This document shows, in pieces, positions 10,081 through 20,878 of a DNA stretch of 64,000 nucleotides (its first letter is position 1; each line of letters begins with the position of its first letter). The notes below the pieces were generated by a model. That model saw only the letters and a program-made list of their open reading frames with translations. It was not told where the DNA came from and did no database searches. Source of the stretch: Endobugula sp965214375 (lineage in GTDB: Bacteria; Pseudomonadota; Gammaproteobacteria; Pseudomonadales; Cellvibrionaceae); NCBI GenBank assembly GCA_965214375.1, contig OZ243947.1:1302001-1366000 (forward strand). The letters run 5' to 3'. Both the position numbers and the translations under genes were made by a program.

Positions 10081-11137
10081 TTAATGTGTGCCGAGCCCAA
10101 GGCGCTCACCCTGATATGAACCATCAAGAACTCGCTGCCACCAAGCCTTATGGTTTAGATACCACTCCACTGTTTTACGGATACCCGATTCAAAAGACTC
10201 TTCAGGTATCCAACCTAATTCACGTTCAATTTTTGTTGCATCTATCGCATAGCGCACATCATGCCCTGGACGATCGGCAACAAAAGTAATTAAATCCTTA
10301 TAGTTCTCTACGCCTTCCGGTTTTTCTGGTACCAGCTCCTCAAGAATATCGCAAATTGTATTTATCACATCAATATTACGACGCTCATTATGGCCTCCAA
10401 TATTATAAGTTTCACCAACATGGCCTTCAGTGACAACTTTATATAGTGCTTTTGCATGATCTTCAACATATAACCAATCGCGAATTTGGGAACCATCACC
10501 ATAAACGGGTAAAGACTTTCCTGCTAACGCATTAAGAATCATTAATGGAATTAACTTTTCAGGAAAATGATAAGGCCCATTATTATTGGAACAATTAGTT
10601 ACAACAACGGGCAAATTAAATGTACGTCCCCACGCACGCACCAAATGATCGGAGGATGCTTTACTGGCAGAATAAGGTGAGCTGGGATCATAATTGGTTG
10701 TTTCTGTAAAGAAGCCTTCGACACCAAGATCACCATACACCTCATCTGTTGAAATATTATGAAAACGAAAATTTTCCTGCTGCTGCTCATCAACAGAAAC
10801 AAAATAACGGCGCGCCTGCTCTAACAATATATATGTACCAACGATGTTCGTAGTAATAAAATCTCCAGGACCATCAATTGAACGATCCACATGAGATTCG
10901 GTGCATTACCATATCAGGATGATGCTGTTCAAAAACTCGTTGCATCTGTTGCGAATCACATATGTCAACTTGCTCAAAAGCATAACTTTCTGACTTTACA
11001 ACATTTGTAAGTGATTCCAAATTACCTGCATAAGTTAATTTATCAACATTGACAACACTGTCATTCGTTGATTGAATAATATACCTAATCACAGCAGAAC
11101 CAATAAAACCTGCTCCGCCTGTTACTAGAATTTTCAT
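10081..11137 (-). pseudogene. rfbB: dTDP-glucose 4,6-dehydratase, 8-bp deletion
   Basis: Family role: NAD-dependent dehydration of dTDP-glucose. The N-terminal piece has the Rossmann motif (TGGAGFIGSAVIRYI) and runs to HPDMVMH; the frame then changes. The 3' frame resumes at ESHVDRSIDGPGDFI. Between the His codon and the GAATCT of the resumed frame (about 10900) there is one base where the family codes Leu-Ala-Ala, so eight bases are missing. Adding eight gives 354 residues, the family length. The later catalytic YSASKASSD motif is present only in the out-of-frame part. A true deletion is more likely than a sequencing error because no homopolymer is involved. Confidence 0.92.
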
Positions 11138-11167
11138 CAGCTTCTTAACCTTCTATTAAACTACTAT

Positions 11168-12341
11168 TTATTCGGCATTACGCTCAAAAAAACTCTCACC
11201 TTCGGAAAGAGCTCGCCCCACACCCAAAATAATCATCAAAAATACGGGAAATATGATGTCATACTAATTGTCGATATCATAAATAATGCTGTAATTAGCA
11301 AAGAAAAGTACATGACTACATAACGTATATATTCTGACTCATATTTGTCACGACTTAACAGTAATTTTAACATCATAATAGCAACACAACAAAAGCAACA
11401 CTCAACGTTCTTTGAACCCCAGTAAACTTTATAAAGTACCAATAAATAGCAATTCCTACGAAAACGCCAGCTAAGGCACCTCTTGAACCACTAAACAAAA
11501 CAGACAGCACAAAAGAAAAAAGTATACCCGTAGACACAAATTTATTAATTAAATGGTAAGGCCTAAGCATTTCCCAAGCGAGCTAGCCTGCCACCAAGGA
11601 AAAACCAACTAATATACCCATAAATGGCCCAGAAAGCCTGAGGAAACCTCCACGAAACTCAGCAACCATACTGTGACTTCTGGGATTTAGGGTTTCGTAG
11701 ATATCAATCTGTATAACTTGACTGGTAAAGAATATTACAGATAACAATATTGCTAACATTAGAAATGCCAGTGAACAATAATGCAGGTCTTTTACATTTT
11801 TTATAACGCGACTGAAGACAACATTAGGAACAACATATATCAAAAAAGTATCTACAGAAAACCTCAACACCGTTGTTAATTTTCCATCACGAAAAGTCAA
11901 TAGCGTCATAAATATAACAAACACCACAACAAGTGTGTCAGTTATATTCCATTTCAATCGGTTGATATACTTTAAGCTGAAAAATATGGGAAGCAAAATA
12001 GCTATAGTGGCAACTTTATCATAAGAAAGTCTAAGCAAATATTGAATACCCGGCATAGACATATATTGCTCAAGCCAATCCGGAACTGCACCCAATACAA
12101 CAATAAAAAATACCAACGCAAAAATAGGCTTATTTGGCCTATTAATCAAAAAGAGAATAATAAGCGAAGCCCATAGCGATAAAGGCTCATTCATGATAAT
12201 AAAAATAAAGGGCAATACCAATACCCAGACAGCTAGAATTTTCTTAACAACGTCTGAAAAAAATAAATTCTTACCCAACATAGAAGCAACACAAATTGAC
12301 ATCGCAGCCAAAATGGATAACTTTATTCCGTAAATAAGCAT
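11168..12341 (-). pseudogene. wzy: Wzy-type polysaccharide polymerase / O-antigen ligase family, stop plus two frameshifts
   Basis: Polytopic inner-membrane protein. 11586-12341 gives about seven membrane segments; TAG at 11583-11585 interrupts the frame after GILVGFSLVAG and the same frame resumes with LAWEMLRPYH and the ligase-family motif LFSGSRGALAG. A one-base loss near 11373-11380 shifts to the frame reading AIMMLKLLLSRDKYESEY, and a second near 11236-11242 shifts to LMIILGVGRALSEGESFFERN, ending at TAA 11168-11170. Adding two bases gives about 391 residues. Family assignment rests on the SGSRGALAG-type motif and topology; the substrate polymer is unknown. Confidence 0.8.
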
Positions 12342-12342
12342 A

Positions 12343-13563
12343 TCAATTCACCTTATTCACAAAATCCTTATCATGAATGATAACTTTTTCATAATGACTT
12401 ACCACTTTTTTAGCGATTACATCAATAGAGAACTCCCGCTCTACTCTGAGTCTAGATTGCTGCCCCAAAGAAATCGCTTTTGATTTATCATTTATCAGAT
12501 CAACAATCTTATCTGTCATGGATTCGGCATTTTCAGGCAAAAAATAAAGGCCGCTAACACCATCTTCAAATAGCTCTGCAACCCCCGCAACACAAGGGGC
12601 AAATACAGGCATGCCAGCCGCCATTGACTCCAGAACAGAATATCCAAAAACCTCACTGCGGGAAGCGGTAATAGCTATAGACGATTGCACCCGTAAAGCA
12701 TCAATCGTTTTTTTATCAACCTTACCCAAACATAAAACCTGCGATCTACTATCTTTTTGGACATTTATCGCCAAAAGATCTTGCATGTGAGCAACCTGCC
12801 CATCGTCCAATATAACACCACTATCAGGACCAGCAAAAACTAAACGAACATCAGGATAAGCCGATAATACACCAGCAAATGCTTTAATTATTATGTCGCC
12901 GCCTTTCAATCTATCCAAACGAACCACAAAAAGCAGGACTTTTTCATTAAAACTATCTGGACACCAGGATGATAAACCATCAACGTCAATCGGATTACCA
13001 AAAACGGCTGTAGTCTGCCAATTTTTTTGGTACTCTTGATTGATTTTTTTAATCACCCAATTGGATGGAGAATTAACATAAAGAGCATTTTCAAAAGATT
13101 CACGCTCTCGACGAATCCGATTAACATCATACTGATCCATCGCCTTTCCAGCCACCTTACAATTAAGAAAATGGGTGCCATGCAGCCGCATAACTACCGG
13201 AAAATTAACACATGGCGCAATATATTTATGCCAACCAAATGACTCTTCAATTTCCATCAAGTAACTTTTATACTTTCTTTTTATTTTTTTTAACGTTGCC
13301 GCAATAGCCCTAGAACCATAAAAATACTGAGCGTAGCCAGGATCAAAGTATTCACGCAATCTTACAATCAAACCTTTAATCAATGATGGACGATAACTGA
13401 TCTCAAAGACATTTTCATCGCATTCCATTTCCAAACGACTAGTTAAAATAATGACTGAGTGACCTGCTTTTTCCAACGCTAGCTTCATATTGGCACAGTA
13501 AGTCACCACACCATTGGCATCTTCATACTGGGGCCATGTTGGAGAAAAAAGTATAATCTTCAT
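12343..13563 (-). CDS. glycosyltransferase family 4-like (GT-B, group 1)
   Basis: Cytoplasmic or peripheral enzyme adding a sugar to the lipid-linked repeat unit. The start is taken at the ATG at 13563 (MKIILFSPTWPQYEDANGVV), which gives the usual N-terminal strand; a start ten codons upstream would overlap wzx. 406 residues. C-terminal donor-binding motifs: VRLDRLKGGDIIIKAF and SRSEVFGYSVLESMAAG (the E-x7-E motif). Frame intact. Stop and start of the neighbouring genes lie within a few bases, consistent with one operon. Donor and acceptor unknown. Confidence 0.88.
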   Translation of the reverse strand: MKIILFSPTWPQYEDANGVVTYCANMKLALEKAGHSVIILTSRLEMECDENVFEISYRPSLIKGLIVRLREYFDPGYAQYFYGSRAIAATLKKIKRKYKSYLMEIEESFGWHKYIAPCVNFPVVMRLHGTHFLNCKVAGKAMDQYDVNRIRRERESFENALYVNSPSNWVIKKINQEYQKNWQTTAVFGNPIDVDGLSSWCPDSFNEKVLLFVVRLDRLKGGDIIIKAFAGVLSAYPDVRLVFAGPDSGVILDDGQVAHMQDLLAINVQKDSRSQVLCLGKVDKKTIDALRVQSSIAITASRSEVFGYSVLESMAAGMPVFAPCVAGVAELFEDGVSGLYFLPENAESMTDKIVDLINDKSKAISLGQQSRLRVEREFSIDVIAKKVVSHYEKVIIHDKDFVNKVN

Positions 13564-13567
13564 AGTT

Positions 13568-14877
13568 TTATCCAACACCCAACACATATTCAACTAAAAT
13601 TCGACCTATCAAAAAACCAGCAATACCTGCAACAACAATAATTATTTCTTTACGTATGTTAATCGCCTGCAAGCGATTCAGACGAACCATCATATATAAC
13701 GCAGGAAAACCCTCTTGCATAGCAATCACAATAAGCAAGCCTAACACACCAAAAAATGGTAGCTTACCCGCGTACTTGAGAGGTACCATAAAAGCCGAAT
13801 AACATTAGCATCTACTGTAGCTTTTAAACGACCATAAAGTATCAACGATAATTCCGACGAATAAGTAACCAGTGTTAATATAGGTGTAACGAGCAACAAC
13901 TGCAAATAAAACCCCGCCTGAAGATACCTATCATCATACAAAATATCAAAAAACAAAAAACTACAACCAGCCAAACCACCTGTGGCAAAAGCCAAAAAAA
14001 CACATACTTTAAACTTCTTCTGATAATACTTGTCAAGATAACCTTCAGGATTTTCTCGATAAACTATAGAAAGATATGGATACAAAACACCACGCGCATA
14101 CTCAATGGTTAACGTTGATACTGCTGCAGCAAAATTAAAAGCAACAAAGTATAAACCCAACTCCTCTGGAGATAAGGTTTTACCTAAAATTACCTTATCG
14201 AACTGCATTAACAACAAAGTAATAATACTTGCAGGTATTACATACTTTGCCCACCCCATAAATTCTTTTAATATCTTTTTATCTATAGAAAAACCAGTAC
14301 CTTTTATTCCCACAGCAAAATAAGAAAAAACAACCACAAGAAACTCATTGAGAATCATGGATATAATTATTGGCCAATATGAACGATAAAATTAAACTGC
14401 GACAATAGAAAAAGTGACCGAAACAACCGAAGCAAAAAAACGAACATACAACACTGTTGCAACTCTGTTTTGCCTTTCAATAGCCATAAAACTAATAGGC
14501 GATACAACATTTAGCAAAAAAACAAGGCACAATACTTTTAATGCCATATCCAATTCTTAAAAGTCAAAAAAAGATGCGATTTTTCCATAAAAAACAAACA
14601 TCACAATAGCCAGTAATATATTGCGCAAAAACTTTACAGTCCACAGCGTATTTAACACCTTATCTTCATCACCATCATCGTGCCTTAAAATAAAAGCACG
14701 AAAACCACCATCAGAAATCATATTAAACGCTACTATAATAGTGTTTGCTAAACCTGTTATCGAAAAATCTTCTGGACTCAAAAAACGCGCAAGAATTAAG
14801 TTGCTACACAAACGAATAGCATTACCTAAAAAGTTGGTAACAACTAAAGCCTGCATACCTTTATCTTTTAAAAACAT
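13568..14877 (-). pseudogene. wzx: Wzx-type flippase / polysaccharide transporter, two stops plus frameshift
   Basis: Family role: flips undecaprenyl-linked repeat units across the inner membrane (MATE-like). From ATG 14877 the first helices read normally (ARFLSPEDFSITGLANTI), then TAA at 14557-14559 after SFFDF. The same frame continues (ELDMALKVLCLVFLLNVVSP) to a second TAA at 14392-14394 and onward through FMGWAKYVIPASIITLLL. Near 13795 a one-base loss moves the frame to MVPLKYAGKLPFF, which ends at 13568. Adding one base gives 436 residues, slightly short of a typical flippase. Three separate lesions in one gene argue for genuine decay. Confidence 0.86.
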
Positions 14878-14891
14878 AATTAAAAATATCG

Positions 14892-15917
14892 TTATTTATA
14901 CTCAATCATCTCGTATTGATACCGAAAAACTTTTCGGCAATAAAAATTAAGGACGCCCTGAAGCTGGGGAAACTTACCGAGAACAATAAAAAAAGCATAT
15001 AAAAACGCAAAATAAAAATTTAAATCTGATCGTTTTTTTAACGTTATATGAAACACTTTCAACGGATATAATAAAAAGACCAAACCACCCCAAAAACCAA
15101 AAAAAACAATAGATAAAAAACAAAATATTGGAATAAAAAGCGCCCATAAAAAAATTCTAGCAATATCATTCCGACAATATTTTTCTTTGCCGCACCCATG
15201 AATAGAAAAACCTTGCGCATAAGCATGACCACTTCTTTCAGTACGCTTTCACCACTGGGAAATTTGTTTTATGTTCGCATCGTGTAACACCATTGCAACG
15301 CCCAATCTTTCAATCTTCCAACCATGATGCATCATTCTTAAACACATCTCAGGCTCTTCTCCAGCTATAACCTGGGACGAAAAACCATTAACATCAGTAA
15401 GAGCTTGCGCTCGAAAAAGTGCGTTAACTCCCGTTGCAAGTGCAGAACCCACAGGAGTATCCCACTCAATACCACACAATTGATTATAAATTGTCGCATC
15501 AGGATAAAGCTCCCTACAACGGCCACATACGGCAGCCAATTCTGCATATCTTATCAAGTGGGCACATGCAGGCTCTATCCAATCTGGCTGCACTTCACAA
15601 TCACCATCAACAAACTGAATAAACTCAATGAGAGGATACTTTTGCAGCAAATAGCGATAACCTTCGTTACGGGCTCTCCCAGCACTGAAAGGAATCGACA
15701 TATCAAGATTAATAACATCAAAGCCCTGAGAAGAGACAAACTCAACACTTTGATCAGTCGAGTCAGACTCCACATAAACAAGTTGACACTCAATTGATGA
15801 CAGAGAACGAACGCAGGTTTTTAATCGCTCACCTTCATTACGGCCAATAATGACGACACCAATATTATTCACTCGAAAACCATGAAAAATAACGCGTAAA
15901 GAATTCCACCCAATCAA
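14892..15917 (-). pseudogene. family 2 glycosyltransferase, Trp-to-stop nonsense
   Basis: GT-A glycosyltransferase with C-terminal membrane segments. The N-terminal part has GVVIIGRNEGERLKTCVRSL, VYVESDSTDQSVE and FVDGDCEVQPDW (DxD-like). TGA at 15249-15251 follows ISQW; the same frame goes on KRTERSGHAYAQGFS, so relatives' QWW is probably the ancestral reading and TGG became TGA. The downstream part has two hydrophobic segments (FLWALFIPIFCFLSIVFFG and LYAFFIVLGKFPQLQG). The frame totals 341 residues without indels. The start is uncertain: TTG at 15917 or GTG at 15872. The truncated enzyme would keep its catalytic domain but lose its membrane anchor. Confidence 0.82.
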
Positions 15918-15973
15918 ACAATTATGTTACATTAAGCCTCACTAAACATGCTGCTTACAAATAGTGTAGTCAT

Positions 15974-16945
15974 TTGAGTATACCACAGACCAAGATCTTT
16001 ATTATTACCGTCACCTTTAATAGCAGCGGCTTTATTAAGGATTATTTATCAGCGCTAACCCCATATCTTGAACAAACAGAATACCAGATCGTTGTGGTTG
16101 ATAACGATTTCGACGATAACACCTGTAAACTCATAGAAAACTACCGAAGCCAGCATGCATTTGAAAATGACATCGAGATAATAAAACTGGATATCAATGC
16201 TGGTTTTGGCATCGGTTGTAATACTGGCGTCAAATATGCAAGGCAATTCAACCCCTCACATTTTTGGTTTTTAAACCCAGATACCAGAATTTACGCAGAT
16301 ACAGGCAGGCAATTATTAGAAGGTTTTTCTAAAAATTAAAACACCCATTTCACTGGAAGCGCCTTAACTAATGCAATCAACATCATTCAATCTGGAGCGT
16401 TCAGATTCCCTGGTATTATGGCTACATTTTTATCGGAAATGAGTCTGGGTATACTCGACAAGCTGTTCCAAAAGCACACCATAGTAATTCCAACAAGCAA
16501 AGAAGGCTGCCCTGCAGATTGGTTAACTGGCGCGTCTTTTATGACAACCGCTGACTGCTTTTATAATTTAAACGGATTTGACCCCCAATACTTTTTATAC
16601 TTTGAAGAGGTGGATCTTTTTTACCGAGCAAAACAAGCGGGATATGGTGTCTGGAGCTGCCCCAAAAGCACTGTTTTCCATATTTCCGGCGCCTCTACCG
16701 GCATCTACAGCGCCACAAAAAAAACAAAAAGGCGGACGAAATATTGGTGTGAATCTCGCAGATATTTCTATATGAAAAATTATGGCGCACTTTATTTTTG
16801 CGTTTTAGATAGCATATTCAGTATTTGTCACTCATTATGGAGGATCCGAGCAAAACTCCAAAAAAAACCAGATGATACTCCACCTTACTTTATCCGGGAC
16901 ATTATCAAACATAGCTACATAGGCAAATTTTTTATCAAAAAATAA
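15974..16945 (+). pseudogene. family 2 glycosyltransferase (rhamnosyltransferase-like), one in-frame stop
   Basis: The only rightward gene in the exopolysaccharide locus, divergent from the preceding glycosyltransferase with a 56-bp gap. It begins at TTG 15974 (IFIITVTFNSSGFIKDYL), with VVVDNDFDDNT and FWFLNPDTRI typical of WcaA/RfbN-like GT2 enzymes. TAA at 16337-16339 after FSKN interrupts a frame that otherwise runs 323 residues; the downstream half carries DWLTGASFM and GFDPQYFLYFEEVDLFYRA, the ED-like acceptor motif. The same frame on both sides means a nonsense mutation, not a slip. The fragment lacking the acceptor motif should be inactive. Confidence 0.84.
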
Positions 16946-16948
16946 AGT

Positions 16949-17376
16949 TTAGCTTGCGCCTCTCTTTTCCCAACCACTTTGTGCTTTTTTAGCCTGATAA
17001 ACGTAATATATCATTACACCCAAGCAAACAATAAACAGTAAAAATTGGCCCAGAAAATTCAAATACTGATCAACAACAGGCTTAGCATCTTCAATACGCT
17101 CAAAAAAAGTATGGAAAAAGAAGACATTAAAAAATTCCGTTCGAGTTTCGTCTTTAGATAAAATACCCAATTGATGAATAATGTCAGTAATTAAACCCCA
17201 TACACCGACAAAAAAAATAATTATTGGAAATATAAAAACCAGTGAGGCTCTTTGTGATAAAGCCACTGAATAAAACGATTTTTCTTTCGCAGCTCATGGC
17301 GAACCTTTCCCACACCAACACAAACCGCTGCACCAACGGTAGCACCAACCGCAAAATAAAAATGCTTTTCAGGCAC
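16949..17376 (-). pseudogene. small membrane protein, probably one gene split by a frameshift
   Basis: Unrecognised. An AGGAGG (17381-17386) precedes a GTG start at 17376, which overlaps the upstream stop. It encodes 51 residues (MPEKHFYFAVGATVGAAVC..., one hydrophobic stretch) to TAA 17221. A second frame covers 16949-17266 (105 residues) and has two membrane helices (SLVFIFPIIIFFVGVWGL and FLGQFLLFIVCLGVMIYYV). The second frame lacks an upstream ATG and a ribosome site. Adding one base near 17240-17250 joins them into a 142-residue three-helix protein. Alternatively they are two overlapping coupled genes. The context suggests an accessory role in polysaccharide export, but nothing in the sequence proves it. 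Confidence 0.5.
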
Positions 17377-17752
17377 GGGCCCTCCTAGAATTCCAGCCTG
17401 ACTTACGTAGACGTTTGATCAGACTAATATAATACAATAACACTAGAATATATATGACACCAAAAATCACAGCTACAATATGTAGATTACCTAATAATTT
17501 AATGATTATATGGTTACAATGAGCCAACGGATAAAGGACAAAAATATTCATCAAAAAAGAAATGTCACATGTCGACTTATCGTAAAAGGTATAAGGCAAC
17601 GATGCCAGAACCCCCAAAAAGAATGGTAGAAACGGGGCATACAAACGTACACCGAGTGATCTTTTAAATATCATCATTAAAAAAACCACTATTAAGGCAC
17701 CCAGAATAAAACCAAATCCAAGATGTCCCGCACCTGTCAGTACATAATTCAT
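17369..17752 (-). CDS. polytopic small membrane protein, function unknown
   Basis: 127 residues with about four hydrophobic segments (HLGFGFILGALIVVFLMMIF, LYAPFLPFFLGVLASLPY, ISFLMNIFVLYPLAHC, IVAVIFGVIYILVLLYYIS) and a basic C-terminus. Start ATG at 17752, eleven bases after the initiating transferase gene, and its stop overlaps the next GTG by 8 bp. This spacing shows operon membership. No family recognised; the pattern resembles metal-dependent hydrolase (YdjM/LexA-binding-like) membrane proteins only superficially. Role in the polysaccharide locus unknown. Confidence 0.6.
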   Translation of the reverse strand: MNYVLTGAGHLGFGFILGALIVVFLMMIFKRSLGVRLYAPFLPFFLGVLASLPYTFYDKSTCDISFLMNIFVLYPLAHCNHIIIKLLGNLHIVAVIFGVIYILVLLYYISLIKRLRKSGWNSRRARA

Positions 17753-17762
17753 AATAATATAA

Positions 17763-19210
17763 TTAATAAATATCTTTAGAAAATAGTGTAAACGGAGTTC
17801 TTAACAAAATTTTTATATCTAACCACAGCGACCAGTTATTAATATATTGCACATCATATTCAACTCTCTCTCGCATCATATCAATATGCTCAGTTTCCCC
17901 ACGACAACCATTGATTTGTGCCAAACCAGTAATACCTGGCTTAATACGATGACGTAACAAATACGCCTCAATATGATCATCGTAATAATCATTATGGGCA
18001 ACCGCATGAAGCCGCGGCCCAACTAAATACATATCGCCCAATAACACATTAAATAATTGCGGCAACTCATCAATAGATGTTCGACGAATAAAATGACCTA
18101 TGGGTGTTACACGATCATCATTGCGTGTGGCCTGTTTAACCTCGCCATACTCTTCATTATGCAAATACATACTACGAAACTTCCATATTTTAAACACATT
18201 GCCATCCCAACCATGGCGATCTTGCTTAAAAAATATTGGCCCCTTCGATGTTGCCCTAATAATTATTGCAACACCAATAAACACAGGCAACAAGAGCAAT
18301 AACAATACCAACGCTAGAGATCGATCCATTACTGCTTTCCCACAAATACCTGTCCTCGTTGAGGTTATCGGGCTTTCATTAAGAAATATAAGCGGTAAAC
18401 ACCTAACCTCTCTAATTGAATGGTTCAACAACTTCATGGCATAAATATCCGGCACCCAAATCAAGTCGACATTCACATCCAACAAGTCAACATGCAACTT
18501 TTCTACGCTGCCAGATTGAATGAGCGGTAACGCAATATAAATTCGCTTAATATCGTGATGCTTAATAAGCTCCCGAATATGATTAATATCACCCAAAACA
18601 GGTAACTCGCGTTCCTTATCATCATGTGAATTATAGCAATCTATATAGCCAACAACCTTATCCGGTAACCATTTATTGTTATTGATGCTACGCACCAAAT
18701 GTTCTGCTAATCTACCACAACCAACAACTGCACACTCGGTACGTTCAACAAAATGCTCTCAACACACCAACGGCATAATACATAGCAATATAAGCAACCA
18801 GCTGGATAATGTAACCTATAATGGCCCACAGCAAAAAAACTTCCCGAGAAAAAGACTCTGATACTTTGGTCACAAAGCCAATCGACAATAAAACAGATAG
18901 CAATAAAGCCCAAGATATCGACAGATGATAAAAGCCTTGATAAAGAGAACCTGAACGACGATATACACCGTATATGCTATAAATAATAAACTGAATCAAA
19001 ACCGCAACCACCAAAAGAACGCGATAATTTTCAGGGATCGTATGAGAAGGCAACCCCCCAAGACGCCGTCTCAATGTGAATAAGCACAAAAAGCAGGCTG
19101 GCGGTAAAAAACAAATCAACCAGAATCTGTACGGTATAAACCAAAGCTTCGCGTTTTTTTAGTAATTGCCGCCGACGCCCCAATTTATCATAAGCTTGAG
19201 AAATTGCCAT
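17763..19210 (-). pseudogene. undecaprenyl-phosphate sugar phosphotransferase (WcaJ-type), two frameshifts
   Basis: Family role: initiates the repeat unit by moving sugar-1-phosphate to undecaprenyl phosphate. The ATG at 19210 begins MAISQAYDKLGRRRQLLKK; the frame is lost around 19065-19090, where the next piece reads LRRRLGGLPSHTIPENYRV through several helices. A second shift near 18750 leads into EHFVERTECAVVGCGRLAEH and the rest. The conserved C-terminal catalytic half is in one frame (17763-18698): FKIWKFRSMY, RRTSIDELPQLFNVL, LVGPRLHAVAHN and HRIKPGITGLAQINGCRGET. Both shifts fit one extra base each; repaired length is about 481 residues, near the usual 465. An isolated catalytic half could in principle retain activity; loss is more likely. 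Confidence 0.86.
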
Positions 19211-19363
19211 CTGCCTAACTTTAACTTACCTTCACTAAAATAGCCGCAAAGCTGTCACCTAAAATTACTCGCTATTATCACACAGCAAACTTGACTCACC
19301 AATATATCAATGAGATAACGCCCACCGTACAACGTTACATTCATTAAAACCGAGTAACGTATT

Positions 19364-20731
19364 ATGAACCGGACATACGGCCCATCTTCAAGCAAATGGC
19401 TATTTTACAACCTGCTTGCCATTACCTTCTGCCTACCTCTACCCTTAGGCAGTAATCGCGCCTGGGCATGGTCATTTATGGAAGCCTGGATTTTTGCTTT
19501 ATTTGCAGTATGGTTATTGCTGGTATTTAAAGGCAACTTACGCTTAACGGAATACGTGAAAAAATGCTGGCTACCCATTGCGCTTATAATGCTCATTAGT
19601 TTACTCACTGCATTGCAACTTACCCCTTGGTCATTGGATTTCAAGCCCATTGGTATACTCAACGAAATGGGATGGAACCAAGTATCTCTGGATCCTGGAG
19701 CAACGGTAGAACACCTTTTAAAGACCCTCTCTTACTTGTGCCTTTTCGTATTAACTCTAGCACTGATCAATAAAGAAAAGCGGTTGAAAACCCTGCTAAC
19801 AGTATTTTTCTTTAGCGGTTTATTTGAGGCCAGTTATGGCAGCCTAATGACAATGACAGGTATTGAGAAGATATTCTTTATGGATAAGGAAGCCTACATT
19901 GGCAATGCGACAGGCACATTTGTTAACCGCAACAACTTTGCCAATTACCTAACGATGTGTATCGCTGCGGGTACAGCGCTATTATTAATTGACCTCTCCA
20001 ATAGCAAAAAACAATCTATCAAAGAAATGCTCATTGGTGTTCTTCGATTTTTGATGAGTCCTAAAATGCTATTACGACTTGGATTAGCCGTGATCGTTGT
20101 TGGCATTGTAATGAGTCGATCACGCATGGGGAATGTTTCGTTCTTTATCGCTCTCGCCACAGCTGGTTTTTTGTGGATGATTTTAACCCACAGCATAACT
20201 CGCAACTCATTGATTTTGTTAGCTAGTCTTATCATTATTGACCTATGGGTTGTGGGCAATTGGTTTGGGTTTGAGAAAGTACAAGAGCGCCTACAAAACA
20301 CATCAGCCAGCACTGAAACTCGCGATGAAGTAGTTCGTGACACCCTAGTTTACATTGACCAGCACCCGATGACGGGCACAGGTGGAGGAACATTTCATAG
20401 TGTCTATCCGTTCTATAAAAGCCCGGATGTTAATGGCTTTTACAACCACACTCATAATGATTATCTGCAAATACTCAGCGAATACGGTATTATTGGACTT
20501 GTTATAATGGCTCTATTAGTCATCAGTAGTGGGTTTACTGCTTTGCGGGCCATGAGACTTCGAAAGAATCCCACCATGCAAGCAACGGCTTTTACAACTA
20601 TAATGGTAATTATTGCACTGCTTATACATAGCTTGGTTGATTTTAACCTACCAATCATGGCAAATGCCGCTTCAGCAACGATTATATTGGCTTTAGGCTG
20701 GTTAGTGAGGCATTTACCTACAAAACACTAA
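19364..20731 (+). CDS. O-antigen ligase / Wzy-like polymerase, membrane protein
   Basis: 455 residues, about twelve membrane segments, one large periplasmic loop with TGTGGGTFHSVYPFY and YNHTHNDYLQILSEYGIIG, the hallmark of the O-antigen ligase (Wzy_C) family. Members ligate or polymerise lipid-linked glycans on the periplasmic face. It is transcribed away from the degraded cluster, starting 153 bp from the initiating transferase, and is intact. It might serve a second surface glycan or be the next victim of decay. Waal ligase and Wzy polymerase cannot be told apart from sequence alone. Confidence 0.85.
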   Translation: MNRTYGPSSSKWLFYNLLAITFCLPLPLGSNRAWAWSFMEAWIFALFAVWLLLVFKGNLRLTEYVKKCWLPIALIMLISLLTALQLTPWSLDFKPIGILNEMGWNQVSLDPGATVEHLLKTLSYLCLFVLTLALINKEKRLKTLLTVFFFSGLFEASYGSLMTMTGIEKIFFMDKEAYIGNATGTFVNRNNFANYLTMCIAAGTALLLIDLSNSKKQSIKEMLIGVLRFLMSPKMLLRLGLAVIVVGIVMSRSRMGNVSFFIALATAGFLWMILTHSITRNSLILLASLIIIDLWVVGNWFGFEKVQERLQNTSASTETRDEVVRDTLVYIDQHPMTGTGGGTFHSVYPFYKSPDVNGFYNHTHNDYLQILSEYGIIGLVIMALLVISSGFTALRAMRLRKNPTMQATAFTTIMVIIALLIHSLVDFNLPIMANAASATIILALGWLVRHLPTKH

Positions 20732-20878
20732 TAAGAAAAATGCTTTTTTAGTTTAAAAAAGTATAGTCATATTGGTCTTTATTCTGGTTTTAAGGCTCAA
20801 TTAACATTGCATTGCAACAAAATGATTGTTAACATGGGTACCATAACTGGTTCTAAGTGAGTCCACAGGGGTATTATT

